NCBI RefSeq assembly: GCF_014202115.1
Contig: NZ_JACHFW010000010.1
Location: 87,349 to 151,348, forward strand
Direction: 5' to 3'
From: Catenibacillus scindens
GTDB lineage: Bacteria > Bacillota > Clostridia > Lachnospirales > Lachnospiraceae
DNA: 64,000 nucleotides
Made by a program: the position numbers and the translations under genes. The notes beneath the pieces were generated by a model. It had not been told where the DNA came from. It saw nothing but the letters and a program-made list of their open reading frames with translations, and did no database searches. Shown piece by piece: positions 46,950-56,180 of this stretch; positions within the stretch are counted from its first letter, which is position 1; each line of letters opens with the position of its first letter.

Positions 46950-47177
46950 CTACTGTTGCCTGCACCGGATCCCCAGTGCCAGCACACCACTGATATTTGT
47001 CTCCAGAACAGGAATCCCAAAGACGTACTCACGGCTTAATGTACATTTATAGACATCTTTCATATGACGTACCTCATATACCAAATCCCAGCCCATGATC
47101 ACATAATCGGGAGAACTGTGATTTTTCTCTTCATATTGCGTCATATCTTCTTTCAGCCTCAGCAAAAAATTCTCCAT
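46950..47177 (-). CDS. Hypothetical protein of 75 residues
   Basis: Short soluble protein starting MENFLLRLKEDMTQYEEKNH, followed by DYVIMGWDLVYEVRHMKD and FGIPVLETNISG. GGGGAG six bases before the ATG at 47177 supports this start over 47246. It precedes ispF by 20 bases and is probably co-transcribed. No domain recognised. Confidence 0.65.
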   Translation of the reverse strand: MENFLLRLKEDMTQYEEKNHSSPDYVIMGWDLVYEVRHMKDVYKCTLSREYVFGIPVLETNISGVLALGIRCRQQ

Positions 47178-47274
47178 AAAAATCTCCCCTTTCCGCCATC
47201 CAGAGCTTTCATAGTAATATATGTCACACTTAAAGACTTCATTCATACTATATTAAGGAAAGGAGTGATAATCA

Positions 47275-47433
47275 ATGTCAAATTGTTGTTGGATTATTCT
47301 TTTACTGCTTCTGTGCGGCGGCAATAACGGCTGTGGCTGCTCAAATTCCCGTTCCTCCCGCAGCGGCTGCGGCTGCCAGTCCAGCGGCTATATGCCAAAC
47401 TGTGGCTGCCATACAAATAATTGCGACTGCTGA
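47275..47433 (+). CDS. Cysteine-rich 52-residue protein (chorion-like HCB13 type)
   Basis: Short frame that simple length cut-offs miss. The product begins MSNCCWIILLLLLCGGNNGC and ends NCGCHTNNCDC: a hydrophobic stretch then a Gly/Ser/Asn tail, 11 Cys in 52 residues, mostly as CxC pairs. AAAGGAG precedes the ATG. Similar proteins are annotated in Lachnospiraceae as chorion class high-cysteine HCB protein 13; the role is unknown, possibly envelope or spore coat, or metal binding. Confidence 0.75.
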   Translation: MSNCCWIILLLLLCGGNNGCGCSNSRSSRSGCGCQSSGYMPNCGCHTNNCDC

Positions 47434-47449
47434 TCTTTGCAAAACGGGA

Positions 47450-47577
47450 TAAAAGCGACACAGATCGGTTCACCCCCTGAGCCGGTTGCAGGCCGCCTAG
47501 AGGGCAGGGTTTTGGATAAGAATTATGTCGGCTGAAGCTGACCCGAATCCCGCGCCAAGACCCATGAGCGGGTCTTG
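47450..47577 (+). ncRNA. Candidate structured RNA (raiA-motif-like?)
   Basis: The 146-base gap after the Cys-rich gene is densely paired on the plus strand: closing stem CGGGAT / ATCCCG, hairpins GGTTCA-N5-TGAGCC and GTCGGC-TGAA-GCTGAC, and a last hairpin CAAGACCC / GGGTCTTG (47556-47577). Purine-rich joining segments such as GGATAAGAATTATG separate them. This multi-branch shape suggests a functional ncRNA. It reminds me of the Firmicutes raiA motif, but I could not verify that. Orientation is inferred from the order of stems. Confidence 0.4.
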
Positions 47578-47579
47578 AA

Positions 47580-48722
47580 TCATAAACGAAGAGCTTTCCA
47601 GAACAGAAAAATCTGCTCCGCAGTCTCTTCCAGATTCTGTCTGGCGGTCTCCGGTTCCATTGCCTGTGATAAGGTAGTGATTCTGCGCAGGATTGGAAAA
47701 AAAGCGTCAATTCCCTGGTCATTGCACTTCCAGGCATCCTCAGTGACACTGCCTGCCAGTGCAATGACCACAATCCCATGCTTTTTAGCCAGGGACGCCA
47801 CCCCCATCGGGGTTTTCCCCATCGCGGTTTGGCCATCCAGACGCCCCTCCCCGGTAACAACAATATCCGCGTCTTCAAGACATTCTTCCAACCCAGTCTG
47901 TTCAAAGACAATTTCCGTTCCCGGACGCAGCCGTCCATTAACATAGGCCAGGAAAGCGAAGCCCATACCACCGGCAGCTCCTGCCCCCGGTGTATCAGGA
48001 CCGGCACAGCCAAATGTCTCCTCTGTCACAGCTCCGTAATGGGCGAGAAACCGGTCCATCTGCCGGATCATTTCGGGGTCAGCGCCTTTTTGAGGGCCAT
48101 AAATGGCGCTGCACCCTTGTGGACCGCACAGAGGATTTGTCACATCACACGCCACAAGGAAATCGCAATTTTTCAGTTGGGACATGACATAGCCGGTCTC
48201 GATCAAAGCCAGGGACTCAAGCCCTGCGGCACCAGGGCCAATGGGATTCCCATGGTTATCAAGAAATTTATAGCCCAGCGCCGTGAGCATCCCTGTGCCG
48301 CCGTCATTGGTCGCACTGCCGCCAAGACCCACAATAAACCGGCGCCGTCCCAAATTAATGGCATCCCTGATCATTTCTCCCACACCGTAAGTGGTAGCCT
48401 TCATTGGATTCCTCTCTTCTTCTGGCACCAGGGTCAGCCCCGCCGCCGCAGACATTTCTATCACCGCCGTTTTGCCATCTTGAAGAAGCCCATAGGAAGC
48501 CTCTACAGGACGCCCCGTGGGCCCCGTGACTTTAATTGTGCGGAAAATGCCGCCCATTCCTTGGGTCAGCGCTTCCACAGTTCCCTCACCGCCATCAGCC
48601 ACCGGACATATTTCCACCTTAACGTCTTTTACCGCTTTTTTAATACCTTTTGCCACTGCCATTCCTGCATCCCAGGAAGATAGACTTCCTTTAAAAGAAT
48701 CCATGGCTACAACAACTTTCAC
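47580..48722 (-). CDS. Glycerate kinase (GlxK/GarK family)
   Basis: Protein of 380 residues, the usual family length, starting VKVVVAMDSFKGSLSSWDAG at a GTG (48722) after AGAGGCG; the frame runs open to 48752. Other family motifs are CPVADGGEGTVEAL, IVGLGGSATNDGGTGM and VTGEGRLDGQTAMGK. It phosphorylates D-glycerate to 2- or 3-phosphoglycerate. It follows the MATE pump gene by 33 bases and may be co-transcribed. Confidence 0.92.
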   Translation of the reverse strand: MKVVVAMDSFKGSLSSWDAGMAVAKGIKKAVKDVKVEICPVADGGEGTVEALTQGMGGIFRTIKVTGPTGRPVEASYGLLQDGKTAVIEMSAAAGLTLVPEEERNPMKATTYGVGEMIRDAINLGRRRFIVGLGGSATNDGGTGMLTALGYKFLDNHGNPIGPGAAGLESLALIETGYVMSQLKNCDFLVACDVTNPLCGPQGCSAIYGPQKGADPEMIRQMDRFLAHYGAVTEETFGCAGPDTPGAGAAGGMGFAFLAYVNGRLRPGTEIVFEQTGLEECLEDADIVVTGEGRLDGQTAMGKTPMGVASLAKKHGIVVIALAGSVTEDAWKCNDQGIDAFFPILRRITTLSQAMEPETARQNLEETAEQIFLFWKALRL

Positions 48723-48755
48723 ACCATCGCCTCTTTTCCAAAGAACTTTCATTGA

Positions 48756-50120
48756 TCATGTATTTTTTACGACAGACGCTTCCCGCCAGTGACCAAACTT
48801 ATAATAAAGGATCAGCAGCGCCATATTACAGAAATTTCCCAAAATCATGGCATAATACAATCCCCTGTAATCATTCATGCCATAGGCAAGTATCCAGGCA
48901 AACAAAATCCGTACCCCGATATTTAAAAACGCAGAAAACATGGGAACACTGGACGCTCCGGCCCCTCGGACAATTCCTGTGATACAATTGCTCAGGGCAA
49001 TAAATGTATAAAAAAATCCCAGAGTGCGCAGCCCTGTCGCCCCGATCTCAATGATCGCACTTTCATTGGTGAAAATCCGTACTGCGAAAGGAGCGATCAC
49101 CACAAGAATAAGTCCAAGGACAATAGCAATCCCGGCAGACAGCCACATGCTCAAATGTATACCCTGTTTTAGTCGGTCATGTTTGCCCGCCCCTATATTT
49201 TGTCCCACATATGTAGTGATGGCTGTACTGATAGCCATAAGAGGCAGTATAATAAAGCCGTCCACCTTAATGATGGTACTGTTGGCCGCCACAACGTCAC
49301 TGCCGAAACTGTTAGTTACCACCTGCACCACAGAACTGCCCGCCGAAGTAACTAGCTGCTGCATCCCGGCGGGAACGCCAATGGCAAGAATTGTTACAGC
49401 CAGCTCTTTATCAATCCTAAGCGTCCCCGGCCGCACTGTAATATTGTATCGTTTACCGCACAGCCTCAAAACCACCGCGATCCCTGAGATCAACTGAGAG
49501 AGGATTGTCGCCCACGCGGCTCCTTCCACACCCCAGTGAAACACCGCTACAAAAAGCAGATCCAAAATAATATTTAAGATACTGCAAAAGATCAGAAGAC
49601 CAAGAGGCCATACGGAATCCCCCATTCCCCTTAAAATAGCGCTTGTCATCTGATAATACAGATGACCGATGGTGCCAAGAATGATAATATAAAAATAAGC
49701 CAGGGCATCATCAAATATATTCTCCGGCGTGTTCATCACTGTAAGGAGGGGCCGGGCTAAAATCAGCCAGATGACTGTAATAACCACAGCTACACACCCT
49801 GCCAGGATCAGCGCTGTATTTACAGTTTTATCCAGCTTATCCTGCTGCCGGGCACCGTAATACTGGGAGACAACCACTGTCGCCCCCGCGCCTACAGATA
49901 TAAGAAATGAATTGATCATCATATTCAGCGAAAAGCTGGCTCCCACGGCAGCCAGCGCCTCACCGCCCAAAAACTGTCCCACGATTACAGAATCGGCCAT
50001 ATTGTAGATCTGTGTAAAAATGTTTCCAATGATGATAGGGATCATAAACGTCAAAAAACCCTTAACGACACTCCCCTCTGTCAAACTCGTCTGTCTGACA
50101 CCTTTTTGTTGTGCTGTCAT
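48756..50120 (-). CDS. MATE-family efflux transporter
   Basis: Protein of 454 residues with twelve helices. Starts with a short hydrophilic segment and IPIIIGNIFTQIYNMADSVI, typical of the DinF/NorM group, and has VGAGATVVVSQYYGARQ. It exports drugs or metabolites with Na+ or H+. It differs clearly from the MATE protein at 23902-25272. Close to glycerate kinase, but no biochemical link is evident. Confidence 0.92.
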   Translation of the reverse strand: MTAQQKGVRQTSLTEGSVVKGFLTFMIPIIIGNIFTQIYNMADSVIVGQFLGGEALAAVGASFSLNMMINSFLISVGAGATVVVSQYYGARQQDKLDKTVNTALILAGCVAVVITVIWLILARPLLTVMNTPENIFDDALAYFYIIILGTIGHLYYQMTSAILRGMGDSVWPLGLLIFCSILNIILDLLFVAVFHWGVEGAAWATILSQLISGIAVVLRLCGKRYNITVRPGTLRIDKELAVTILAIGVPAGMQQLVTSAGSSVVQVVTNSFGSDVVAANSTIIKVDGFIILPLMAISTAITTYVGQNIGAGKHDRLKQGIHLSMWLSAGIAIVLGLILVVIAPFAVRIFTNESAIIEIGATGLRTLGFFYTFIALSNCITGIVRGAGASSVPMFSAFLNIGVRILFAWILAYGMNDYRGLYYAMILGNFCNMALLILYYKFGHWREASVVKNT

Positions 50121-50289
50121 TTAAACCTTCTCCCCCTGTATTTTTTATTTTACTCTCCTATCTTAACCTTTTTTGGGCGGCAAGGCAAGGGACTTTCAGA
50201 TCATGAAACACCTGTCTCTGAGAAAGGCGCTAAGCCTCTGTCTGATTTCGATCTCCCGGCAGCCATGTGAAAAAAATTTTAAAATATTC

Positions 50290-50318
50290 TTGACAATTAA
50301 CACAATTTAAGGTATTAT
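50290..50318 (+). promoter_or_regulatory. Promoter of the tRNA-Val/tRNA-Met pair
   Basis: TTGACA (50290-50295), 17-base spacer, TATTAT (50313-50318), about 30 bases before tRNA-Val. Confidence 0.85.
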
Positions 50319-50349
50319 AAACCTACGCTTAATCAAAGCGTTCTGATTT

Positions 50350-50422
50350 GGGGTCTTAGCTCAGCTGGGAGAGCATCTGCCTTACAAGCAGAGGGTCACA
50401 GGTTCGAGCCCTGTAGGCCCCA
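50350..50422 (+). tRNA. tRNA-Val (anticodon TAC)
   Basis: Acceptor stem GGGGTCT / AGGCCCC, D-arm AGCTCAGCTGGGAGAGC, anticodon loop CTTACAA, T-arm GGTTCGAGCC. Discriminator A; CCA not encoded. Twelve bases before tRNA-Met. Confidence 0.95.
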
Positions 50423-50434
50423 TTTATCACCTGT

Positions 50435-50508
50435 GGCGGAATAGCTCAGTTGGCTAGAGCACACGGTTCATACCCGTGGTGTCGTTGGTTCAAATCCAAT
50501 TTCCGCTA
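50435..50508 (+). tRNA. tRNA-Met (anticodon CAT)
   Basis: Acceptor GGCGGAA / TTCCGCT (first pair G-U), D-arm AGCTCAGTTGGCTAGAGC, anticodon loop TTCATAC, T-arm GGTTCAAATCC. It lacks the three G-C pairs of initiator tRNA next to the anticodon, so elongator Met (or lysidine-modified Ile2) is most likely. Its 3' end overlaps the M23 peptidase gene on the other strand. Confidence 0.92.
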
Positions 50509-51641
50509 CGCAGGCCGCCGTGTATTCCGGCGGCTTTTTCATTTTTATCCGGCAATCCCCCATCACCGCCCTGTTCCCGAATATATCTTTCAGCTTCCGG
50601 ATCCCGGATCAGCAATGTCCGGCTCCACTCTTTTGTCTCGTCATTTCTCTGTACCTGAGAGCGCTTCTTCTCCAGAAATTTCACTATCGGATAGACGTCG
50701 ATCCAGATTTCATTCGCCCCTTCCCTCTGCGATTCGTCAAAAATCAGCTGAAGCCCAAAATGAAGATGGTTCACTTTGATATTATTGACATTTTCTTCTT
50801 TACTGTAGCCGGTTCGCCCCATATATCCGATCACATCCCCGGCCAGCACAACATCCCCCACTTCAAGCCCCTGGGCATAGGGACGGTTTTGGCGCAGATG
50901 GGCATAATAATAATAGCGTTTCCCGTCAAAACTGCTGATACCGATCCTCCAGCCCCCGTACTGGTTCCAGCCAAGGGCCGAGACATAACCGGACTCCACG
51001 GCAATCACCGGCGTTCCCACCAGTCCCATCATATCATGCCCCAGGTGGCGACGTTCATAGCCGTACGTTCTGCTCACCCCAAAATCATCATAATCTGAAT
51101 ACTCAAAACCGGCCGCGATAGGGCTGCAGGCTTTCAGTCCATAAACCTTCTCCCAGGATTTTTGGCCGGCGTCATCTGCCACCTCCCTCTCATACAGGCC
51201 TACAAGGCCGCCCAGCACCGCTTCGTAGGCCTCCAGATAATAGTCATAATATTGAAGATTGGCTGTCACCGACGCTATGGTATCCGTTCCCTCCGTCAGT
51301 TTTTCCGCCAGATTTTCCATATCCTCAGAGCGGTAAGATTTAAAATCCCCGCCATATCTGGCGCCAAGACAGGCTAACAGCTCTATCCAGTTTAAATGGA
51401 TGTCCCTGCCGTATGTACTTATGTCCCACTGGCAGGCATCCTCCATGGCCTGGGATGTCACGTTAAAATCTACCCACCGGATATAGTCTTTGTCTCCTTC
51501 TTCCTGTGTCTGACCCGCCTCAACCTCTGCAATAGTTCCCAGGTGATCGGGCTCCTTTCCGCTCATCCCCAAAAAACTGCACCCAAGAAAAACGGCTGCC
51601 AGACATATGCCCTCCAATATTAAACATTTCAGCCCCTGCAT
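50490..51641 (-). CDS. M23-family peptidoglycan endopeptidase
   Basis: Exported zinc peptidase of 383 residues. An N-terminal signal or anchor helix (about 3-25, with LAAVFLGCSFLG, possibly a lipobox) is followed by an uncharacterised helical region and an M23 domain with RHLGHDMMG, VIAVESGYVSALGWN, and the HxH motif NHLHFGLQ. It cleaves peptide cross-links in the cell wall. GGAGG five bases before the ATG at 51641 decides the start; the frame opens at a TTG. The stop codon region lies inside the tRNA-Met 3' end on the opposite strand. Confidence 0.85.
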   Translation of the reverse strand: MQGLKCLILEGICLAAVFLGCSFLGMSGKEPDHLGTIAEVEAGQTQEEGDKDYIRWVDFNVTSQAMEDACQWDISTYGRDIHLNWIELLACLGARYGGDFKSYRSEDMENLAEKLTEGTDTIASVTANLQYYDYYLEAYEAVLGGLVGLYEREVADDAGQKSWEKVYGLKACSPIAAGFEYSDYDDFGVSRTYGYERRHLGHDMMGLVGTPVIAVESGYVSALGWNQYGGWRIGISSFDGKRYYYYAHLRQNRPYAQGLEVGDVVLAGDVIGYMGRTGYSKEENVNNIKVNHLHFGLQLIFDESQREGANEIWIDVYPIVKFLEKKRSQVQRNDETKEWSRTLLIRDPEAERYIREQGGDGGLPDKNEKAAGIHGGLRSGNWI

Positions 51642-51699
51642 TGGAACCTCCAACTTTTATTCATAGATCATTGTATGCCTATTAAAAAACAGACATGCG

Positions 51700-51727
51700 A
51701 AAAGGCAGCCTTTACGGGCTGCCTTTT
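51700..51727 (-). terminator. Terminator of the uxaC operon
   Basis: AAAAGGCAGCC-TTTACG-GGCTGCCTTTT, perfect 11-bp stem with U-tract in both directions, in the gap between uxaC and the M23 gene. The rest of that 311-base gap shows no gene. Confidence 0.85.
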
Positions 51728-51964
51728 CTAAAGGAGAAGGTATTTTGTTTTTATAGGGGGTTACCAAAAAAACTATAAACAAAACAATTTATGTATTGGG
51801 GAGGTTTGTTTATGGTCTTTATTATACAGACTTCTGTCTGAAAGTGTTGACAAACATCCAAAAAAATCCGGTCTGTAATTGTGCATCTTGTTTTTTTCAA
51901 AAAATGTTTTACACAAAATGCACAGTCCGGCGCCGCTTTTTAAAAGAAAATATGTTCAGACAGT

Positions 51965-53383
51965 TTAGTCCTCCTGTTTTTCATTTTTCAGCATATTTTC
52001 CGCATTTTTGTAACATACCGCCTCCACAATCTTTTGACTGGTTTTGTAATCTTCCGGAATTTTCCCGGTATTCATCCACCTTCCCAGCAGCCGGCACAAA
52101 ACTCTGCGAAAATATTCATGTCTCGGAAATGACAACAGACTCCGGGAATCTGTAACCATCCCGACAAAGTTTTCCAGACTGGCGCTGCAGGCATATTCCT
52201 CAAGCTGCCGTGTTATCCCTGCCTCATGGTCATTAAACCACCACGCTGCCCCCATCTGAACATGAGCCGCCATGGTTTTGCCGCGGCAAAAGCACGGGGC
52301 CATGGCTGCCGCCATCGTCCATGCCCCGGGGTTTAGCGGGTAAATAATCGTTCTCGGCAATCCCGCGCCTTTTTCCATGGCGTCCAAAAGTTCTGCCAGT
52401 TCACTAGCAAATGCGCGGTCGCTGACGGCATCGAGGCCGGCGTCAGCGCCCAGCGACAAAAAACCGGAGGCAGATATGTTTCTCAGGGCACCAATGTGAA
52501 GCTGCATGGTCATTTTGCGTTTTTTAAACATTCCTGCCAGACTAAGAAGCATAAAAGTCTGGTATTTCACATGCTCCAGCACAGACACTGATCCCTGCTT
52601 CAGCCGTTTGGACAGGATCGCATCGGCTTCTTTATGGCTGCACGAAGCAAAAACGCCCACCTCAAGGCTGTGGTCGCTAAGCCTGCATCCCAGACGTACA
52701 AAATCATCCAGCCGGCACTCTAAAGCATCCAAGATATCTTTGATGGCCGGCGCCTTTTTCTCAGAAGATGCTTTTCCGGCAGCTTCCATCAGATTCTGAA
52801 TGTAGTTCGGAAAATCTTCTTTTTGAATATTCAGCGCCCGGTCCGGCCGGAAGGTGGGAAGTACCTGCACTTTCCAGCCGGAAAGAAGTTTATGGTATTT
52901 TAAATCTTCCGCCGGATCATTGGTTGTACACAAGATTTTGACATTCTGCCCTTCCACCAGCGTCCTTGGCGGCATCGCTTTCAGCATATGACAGCAGCGC
53001 CCCCATATCCGGTCTTTACTTTCTACCGTCAGAGGCTCATCAATACCAAAATAACGCCACAACTCCAGATGGGTCCAATGATACAGGGGATTCCCGTAGG
53101 CCCGGCTTACCGTCTCCGCCCAACGATCATATTTTTCTTTATCTCCTGCATCCCCGGTCACATATTTCTCATCAACACCGCAGCTGCGCAGAAGGCGCCA
53201 TTTATAATGGTCATGGCCAAGCCATACCTGCGTGAGATTTTCATAAGGTCTGTTCTCATAAAGTTCTTTCCCGCTGAGATGGTTATGGAAATCAATGATC
53301 GGCATATTACCAGCGCCCATGGCGTAAAGCGTTTTTGCCTGGGAAGTGTCCAGCAAAAAATTTTCTGTCATAAACGGCTTCAT
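51965..53383 (-). CDS. uxaC: Glucuronate isomerase
   Basis: Protein of 472 residues, full family length. N-terminal MKPFMTENFLLDTSQAKTLY and the metal-binding HxH in PIIDFHNHLSGKEL, plus WRLLRSCGVDEKYVTGDA, are characteristic. Converts D-glucuronate to D-fructuronate (and galacturonate to tagaturonate). Last gene of the uronate operon; its start overlaps the uxuB stop by four bases. Confidence 0.96.
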   Translation of the reverse strand: MKPFMTENFLLDTSQAKTLYAMGAGNMPIIDFHNHLSGKELYENRPYENLTQVWLGHDHYKWRLLRSCGVDEKYVTGDAGDKEKYDRWAETVSRAYGNPLYHWTHLELWRYFGIDEPLTVESKDRIWGRCCHMLKAMPPRTLVEGQNVKILCTTNDPAEDLKYHKLLSGWKVQVLPTFRPDRALNIQKEDFPNYIQNLMEAAGKASSEKKAPAIKDILDALECRLDDFVRLGCRLSDHSLEVGVFASCSHKEADAILSKRLKQGSVSVLEHVKYQTFMLLSLAGMFKKRKMTMQLHIGALRNISASGFLSLGADAGLDAVSDRAFASELAELLDAMEKGAGLPRTIIYPLNPGAWTMAAAMAPCFCRGKTMAAHVQMGAAWWFNDHEAGITRQLEEYACSASLENFVGMVTDSRSLLSFPRHEYFRRVLCRLLGRWMNTGKIPEDYKTSQKIVEAVCYKNAENMLKNEKQED

Positions 53384-55083
53384 TGCAATTTCTCCGCCTC
53401 CTGCTCCAAAACAGACTTCAAAGTTTTATACACAGCCCCGGGTCCTGCAAGCATACTGCCAAAGTATCTCAAAATCTCAGGCACCAGACCGGCGCGGTAC
53501 AGATCACACCCCCAGATACTCTCATCCCTTAACAAAGGCTCAAGGACCTCTCCCGCGGCTTTCATCCCCTGCGTTCCTGTATTATTTTCTGCCATTTTGG
53601 ATGAATTTGGAACCTCTGTAGTCGCAGTCTCTTTCACAATCGCCTTTGCTGCGGCTTCCACCACAGGACAAAGTTGGGAAAGTCTCGGGTCCGGACTGAG
53701 TTTTACAGGTTCGCCGCAGTCGTTTGTTCCAGTCAGATAGCGGAGCCAACCGGCCAGAACAAGAGGTATGACTTTCAGCCGGCCGGTATCCATATTCCGC
53801 TCCTGCCATGCCTTTATGGTCTGTCCGAACCGAACCGAAATTTTCATAGAGGTATCTGTGACAATCCTTTCAGGCGTGTCCAGAATAAATGGATTAGGCA
53901 GCCGATTTTCAATCACATCATCCAGAAACGCCCTGGGGGAGATCACCTCAGGATCGGTGACAACCGGAAGTCCTTCGTCATATCCCAGATGTTTTGTCAG
54001 CTCACCAAGTACCGGATCCGCCACAGCCTCGGCAATGGTCTTCTTCCCCAAAAGGCAGCCAAACACAGCCAGCATCGTGTGAAGGGGATTCAGGCAGGTA
54101 CAGACTTTCATCCGCTCAGACCGCTCCACATGATCCCGGTCGGTCATGATAAAGCCGGCCTGCTCTAGAGGCGGCCGCCCGCCGGGAAAACGATCCTCAA
54201 TCACCAGGCACTCAAAGGCTTCACTATTAACGAAGGCCGACGCAAAGGTATGCTTCTTTGTATCCACAGTCACTAAATCCTCAATATCATCGGCCTCAAG
54301 CAGTTCTGTGACTTTCTGCGATGGCCTGGGGGTAATCTTGTCGATCATCGTCCACGGGAAAGCCACCTGATCCGGATCATCTACATAGCCGCAAAAACCT
54401 TTCGGGGCCCATCCCTGTTCTTCCCATCCCTTTGCGATCATGTGGATCCCCCGCCATAACAGCGCGCCGTTGGATGAACAATTATCCATACTCACCAGGG
54501 CAATGGGCCACCGACCTCTGTTATAACGCTCCAGCAAAAGAGCCGATACGATCCCCAATATTGACGCTGCCTTATTCGGACCATTTTCAATATCTTTGCG
54601 AATCGGCAAAAGCACTTCCCCGCTGCTGTCAGCAATCGTGTAGCCTTTTTCTGTAATAGTAAAACTGACCATCTGAAGGGAAGGCGCCGAAAAAATCGTT
54701 TTCAGGCGCTTCATATCCTCCGGCCACGCGCCTGCGGCGTGAAGCGCCTCCCCAATACTGCTGACAACACTTTTTTCTATAGTACCGCTGCCATCCACCA
54801 TAACAGCCAGGCTCAACAGATCATGCTTGATATAAATTTCATCGATCAGCGTCGCGTCATAGCTTTCCGTCACAATCAGCCCGCGATCCATCAGTCCCCG
54901 CTCCAGAAGGCCGGACGCCGCCCGTCCAATCAGCGCCCGAAAAATATTTCCGCCGCCAAAATGTACCCACACCGGATTTTCCCGAGTCTTTTTTCGGACG
55001 GCTAAAAGATCAAATGCGGGAACATGCCAGCCTTTGGCTTCCCAAAGCTTTGGCTCTTTGTAAATGCTGCTGTCAATACGCAT
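53380..55083 (-). CDS. uxuB: Fructuronate reductase (mannitol dehydrogenase family)
   Basis: Protein of 567 residues with the NAD-binding start VWVHFGGGNIFRALIG and the polyol dehydrogenase centre with LVSMDNCSSNG and the Lys-containing KVCTCLNPLHTMLA. Reduces D-fructuronate to D-mannonate with NADH. GGAGGTGTGAT places the start at 55083, two bases from the uxuA stop; a longer frame begins at 55173. Somewhat longer than E. coli UxuB (486), as is usual for the Firmicutes form. Confidence 0.92.
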   Translation of the reverse strand: MRIDSSIYKEPKLWEAKGWHVPAFDLLAVRKKTRENPVWVHFGGGNIFRALIGRAASGLLERGLMDRGLIVTESYDATLIDEIYIKHDLLSLAVMVDGSGTIEKSVVSSIGEALHAAGAWPEDMKRLKTIFSAPSLQMVSFTITEKGYTIADSSGEVLLPIRKDIENGPNKAASILGIVSALLLERYNRGRWPIALVSMDNCSSNGALLWRGIHMIAKGWEEQGWAPKGFCGYVDDPDQVAFPWTMIDKITPRPSQKVTELLEADDIEDLVTVDTKKHTFASAFVNSEAFECLVIEDRFPGGRPPLEQAGFIMTDRDHVERSERMKVCTCLNPLHTMLAVFGCLLGKKTIAEAVADPVLGELTKHLGYDEGLPVVTDPEVISPRAFLDDVIENRLPNPFILDTPERIVTDTSMKISVRFGQTIKAWQERNMDTGRLKVIPLVLAGWLRYLTGTNDCGEPVKLSPDPRLSQLCPVVEAAAKAIVKETATTEVPNSSKMAENNTGTQGMKAAGEVLEPLLRDESIWGCDLYRAGLVPEILRYFGSMLAGPGAVYKTLKSVLEQEAEKLQ

Positions 55084-55084
55084 A

Positions 55085-56164
55085 TCACACCTCCACTGTT
55101 TTATGGCTTTTAGCGATGGCTTCCCAGAGCCCGTTAAGATAAGCAGCGCCCAGTGCCCGGTCGTAAAGCCCATAACCGGGCATTGCCTTTTCGCCCCAGA
55201 TCATCCGCCCATGATCCGGGCGAATCGGGCCGGCAAATCCAATCTCATAGAGCGCCTTCATGATCGCATACATATCAAAACTCCCGTCGGCGGACAAATG
55301 CGCCGCTTCCTCAAAATTTCCGGGAGCGATAAATTTAAGATTACGCACATGGGCAAAATGGATTCTCCCCTTCAGGCTGCGTATTATATCCGGCAGATCA
55401 TTCTCCGGGTTCGTGCCAAGGGAACCGGAACAAAAAGTCACCCCATTATGGACATTATCCACGGTCTTCATAAGCCTTTGAATATTTTTCTTGTTCGTGA
55501 TAATCCTCGGAAGCCCGAAAACACTCCAGGCAGGATCATCGGGATGGATCGCCATATAAATGCCGTAGCGATCGCACACCGGCATGATTGCCTCAAGAAA
55601 ATACACAAGATTTTCAAAAAGCTTTTCCTCGTCCACATCCCTGTAAATTTCAAAAAGACTTTGAATGCGGGCCATACGTTCCGGTTCCCACCCGGGCATG
55701 ACCGCCCCGTTCATATCATTGGCGATCGATCCAAACATTTTTTCGGGATTCAGACGATCGACTGCCGTCTGAGTATAGGCCAGCACCGTGGAGCCGTCGG
55801 GACGCTTTCTTGCCAGTTCCGTGCGTGTCCAGTCGAATACCGGCATAAAGTTGTAGCATACAAGATGGATATCCGCCTCCCCCAAAATTTCAAGTGTTTT
55901 AATATAATGGTCGATATACATATCCCTCTCGGGAAGCCCCGCTTTAATCGCGTCATGAACGTTAACACTCTCCACGCCATCCACACAAAGTCCGGCTGCC
56001 TCCACCTGTGCTTTCAGCGAAAGCACATCGTCCCGATTCCACACTTCACCGGGCGCCGTACCGTACAATGTTGTGATCACCCCATGCACACCGGGGATCT
56101 GCCGGATCTGTTCTAATGTTACTGTATCGTAACCGCTGCCAAACCAGCGCAATGTCATTTTCAA
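55085..56164 (-). CDS. uxuA: Mannonate dehydratase
   Basis: Protein of 359 residues with a TIM-barrel: RWFGSGYDTVTLEQIRQIPG, IHPDDPAWSVFGLPRI and RPDHGRMIWGE carry the metal and active-site residues of UxuA. Dehydrates D-mannonate to 2-keto-3-deoxygluconate. GGGAGG stands seven bases before TTG at 56164, giving the typical MKMTLRWFG start; the nearest ATG (56158) is spaced too far. Confidence 0.95.
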   Translation of the reverse strand: MKMTLRWFGSGYDTVTLEQIRQIPGVHGVITTLYGTAPGEVWNRDDVLSLKAQVEAAGLCVDGVESVNVHDAIKAGLPERDMYIDHYIKTLEILGEADIHLVCYNFMPVFDWTRTELARKRPDGSTVLAYTQTAVDRLNPEKMFGSIANDMNGAVMPGWEPERMARIQSLFEIYRDVDEEKLFENLVYFLEAIMPVCDRYGIYMAIHPDDPAWSVFGLPRIITNKKNIQRLMKTVDNVHNGVTFCSGSLGTNPENDLPDIIRSLKGRIHFAHVRNLKFIAPGNFEEAAHLSADGSFDMYAIMKALYEIGFAGPIRPDHGRMIWGEKAMPGYGLYDRALGAAYLNGLWEAIAKSHKTVEV

Positions 56165-56180
56165 TATTATTCCTCCCATC

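Noticed and set aside
47778..48683. Plus-strand frame of 301 codons opposite glycerate kinase
   Set aside because: Long only because of the high GC in third positions of the real gene; composition is His/Arg-rich and unlike any protein.
55064..56116. Plus-strand frame of 350 codons opposite uxuA
   Set aside because: Antisense of a conserved metabolic enzyme in a tight operon; no start signals.
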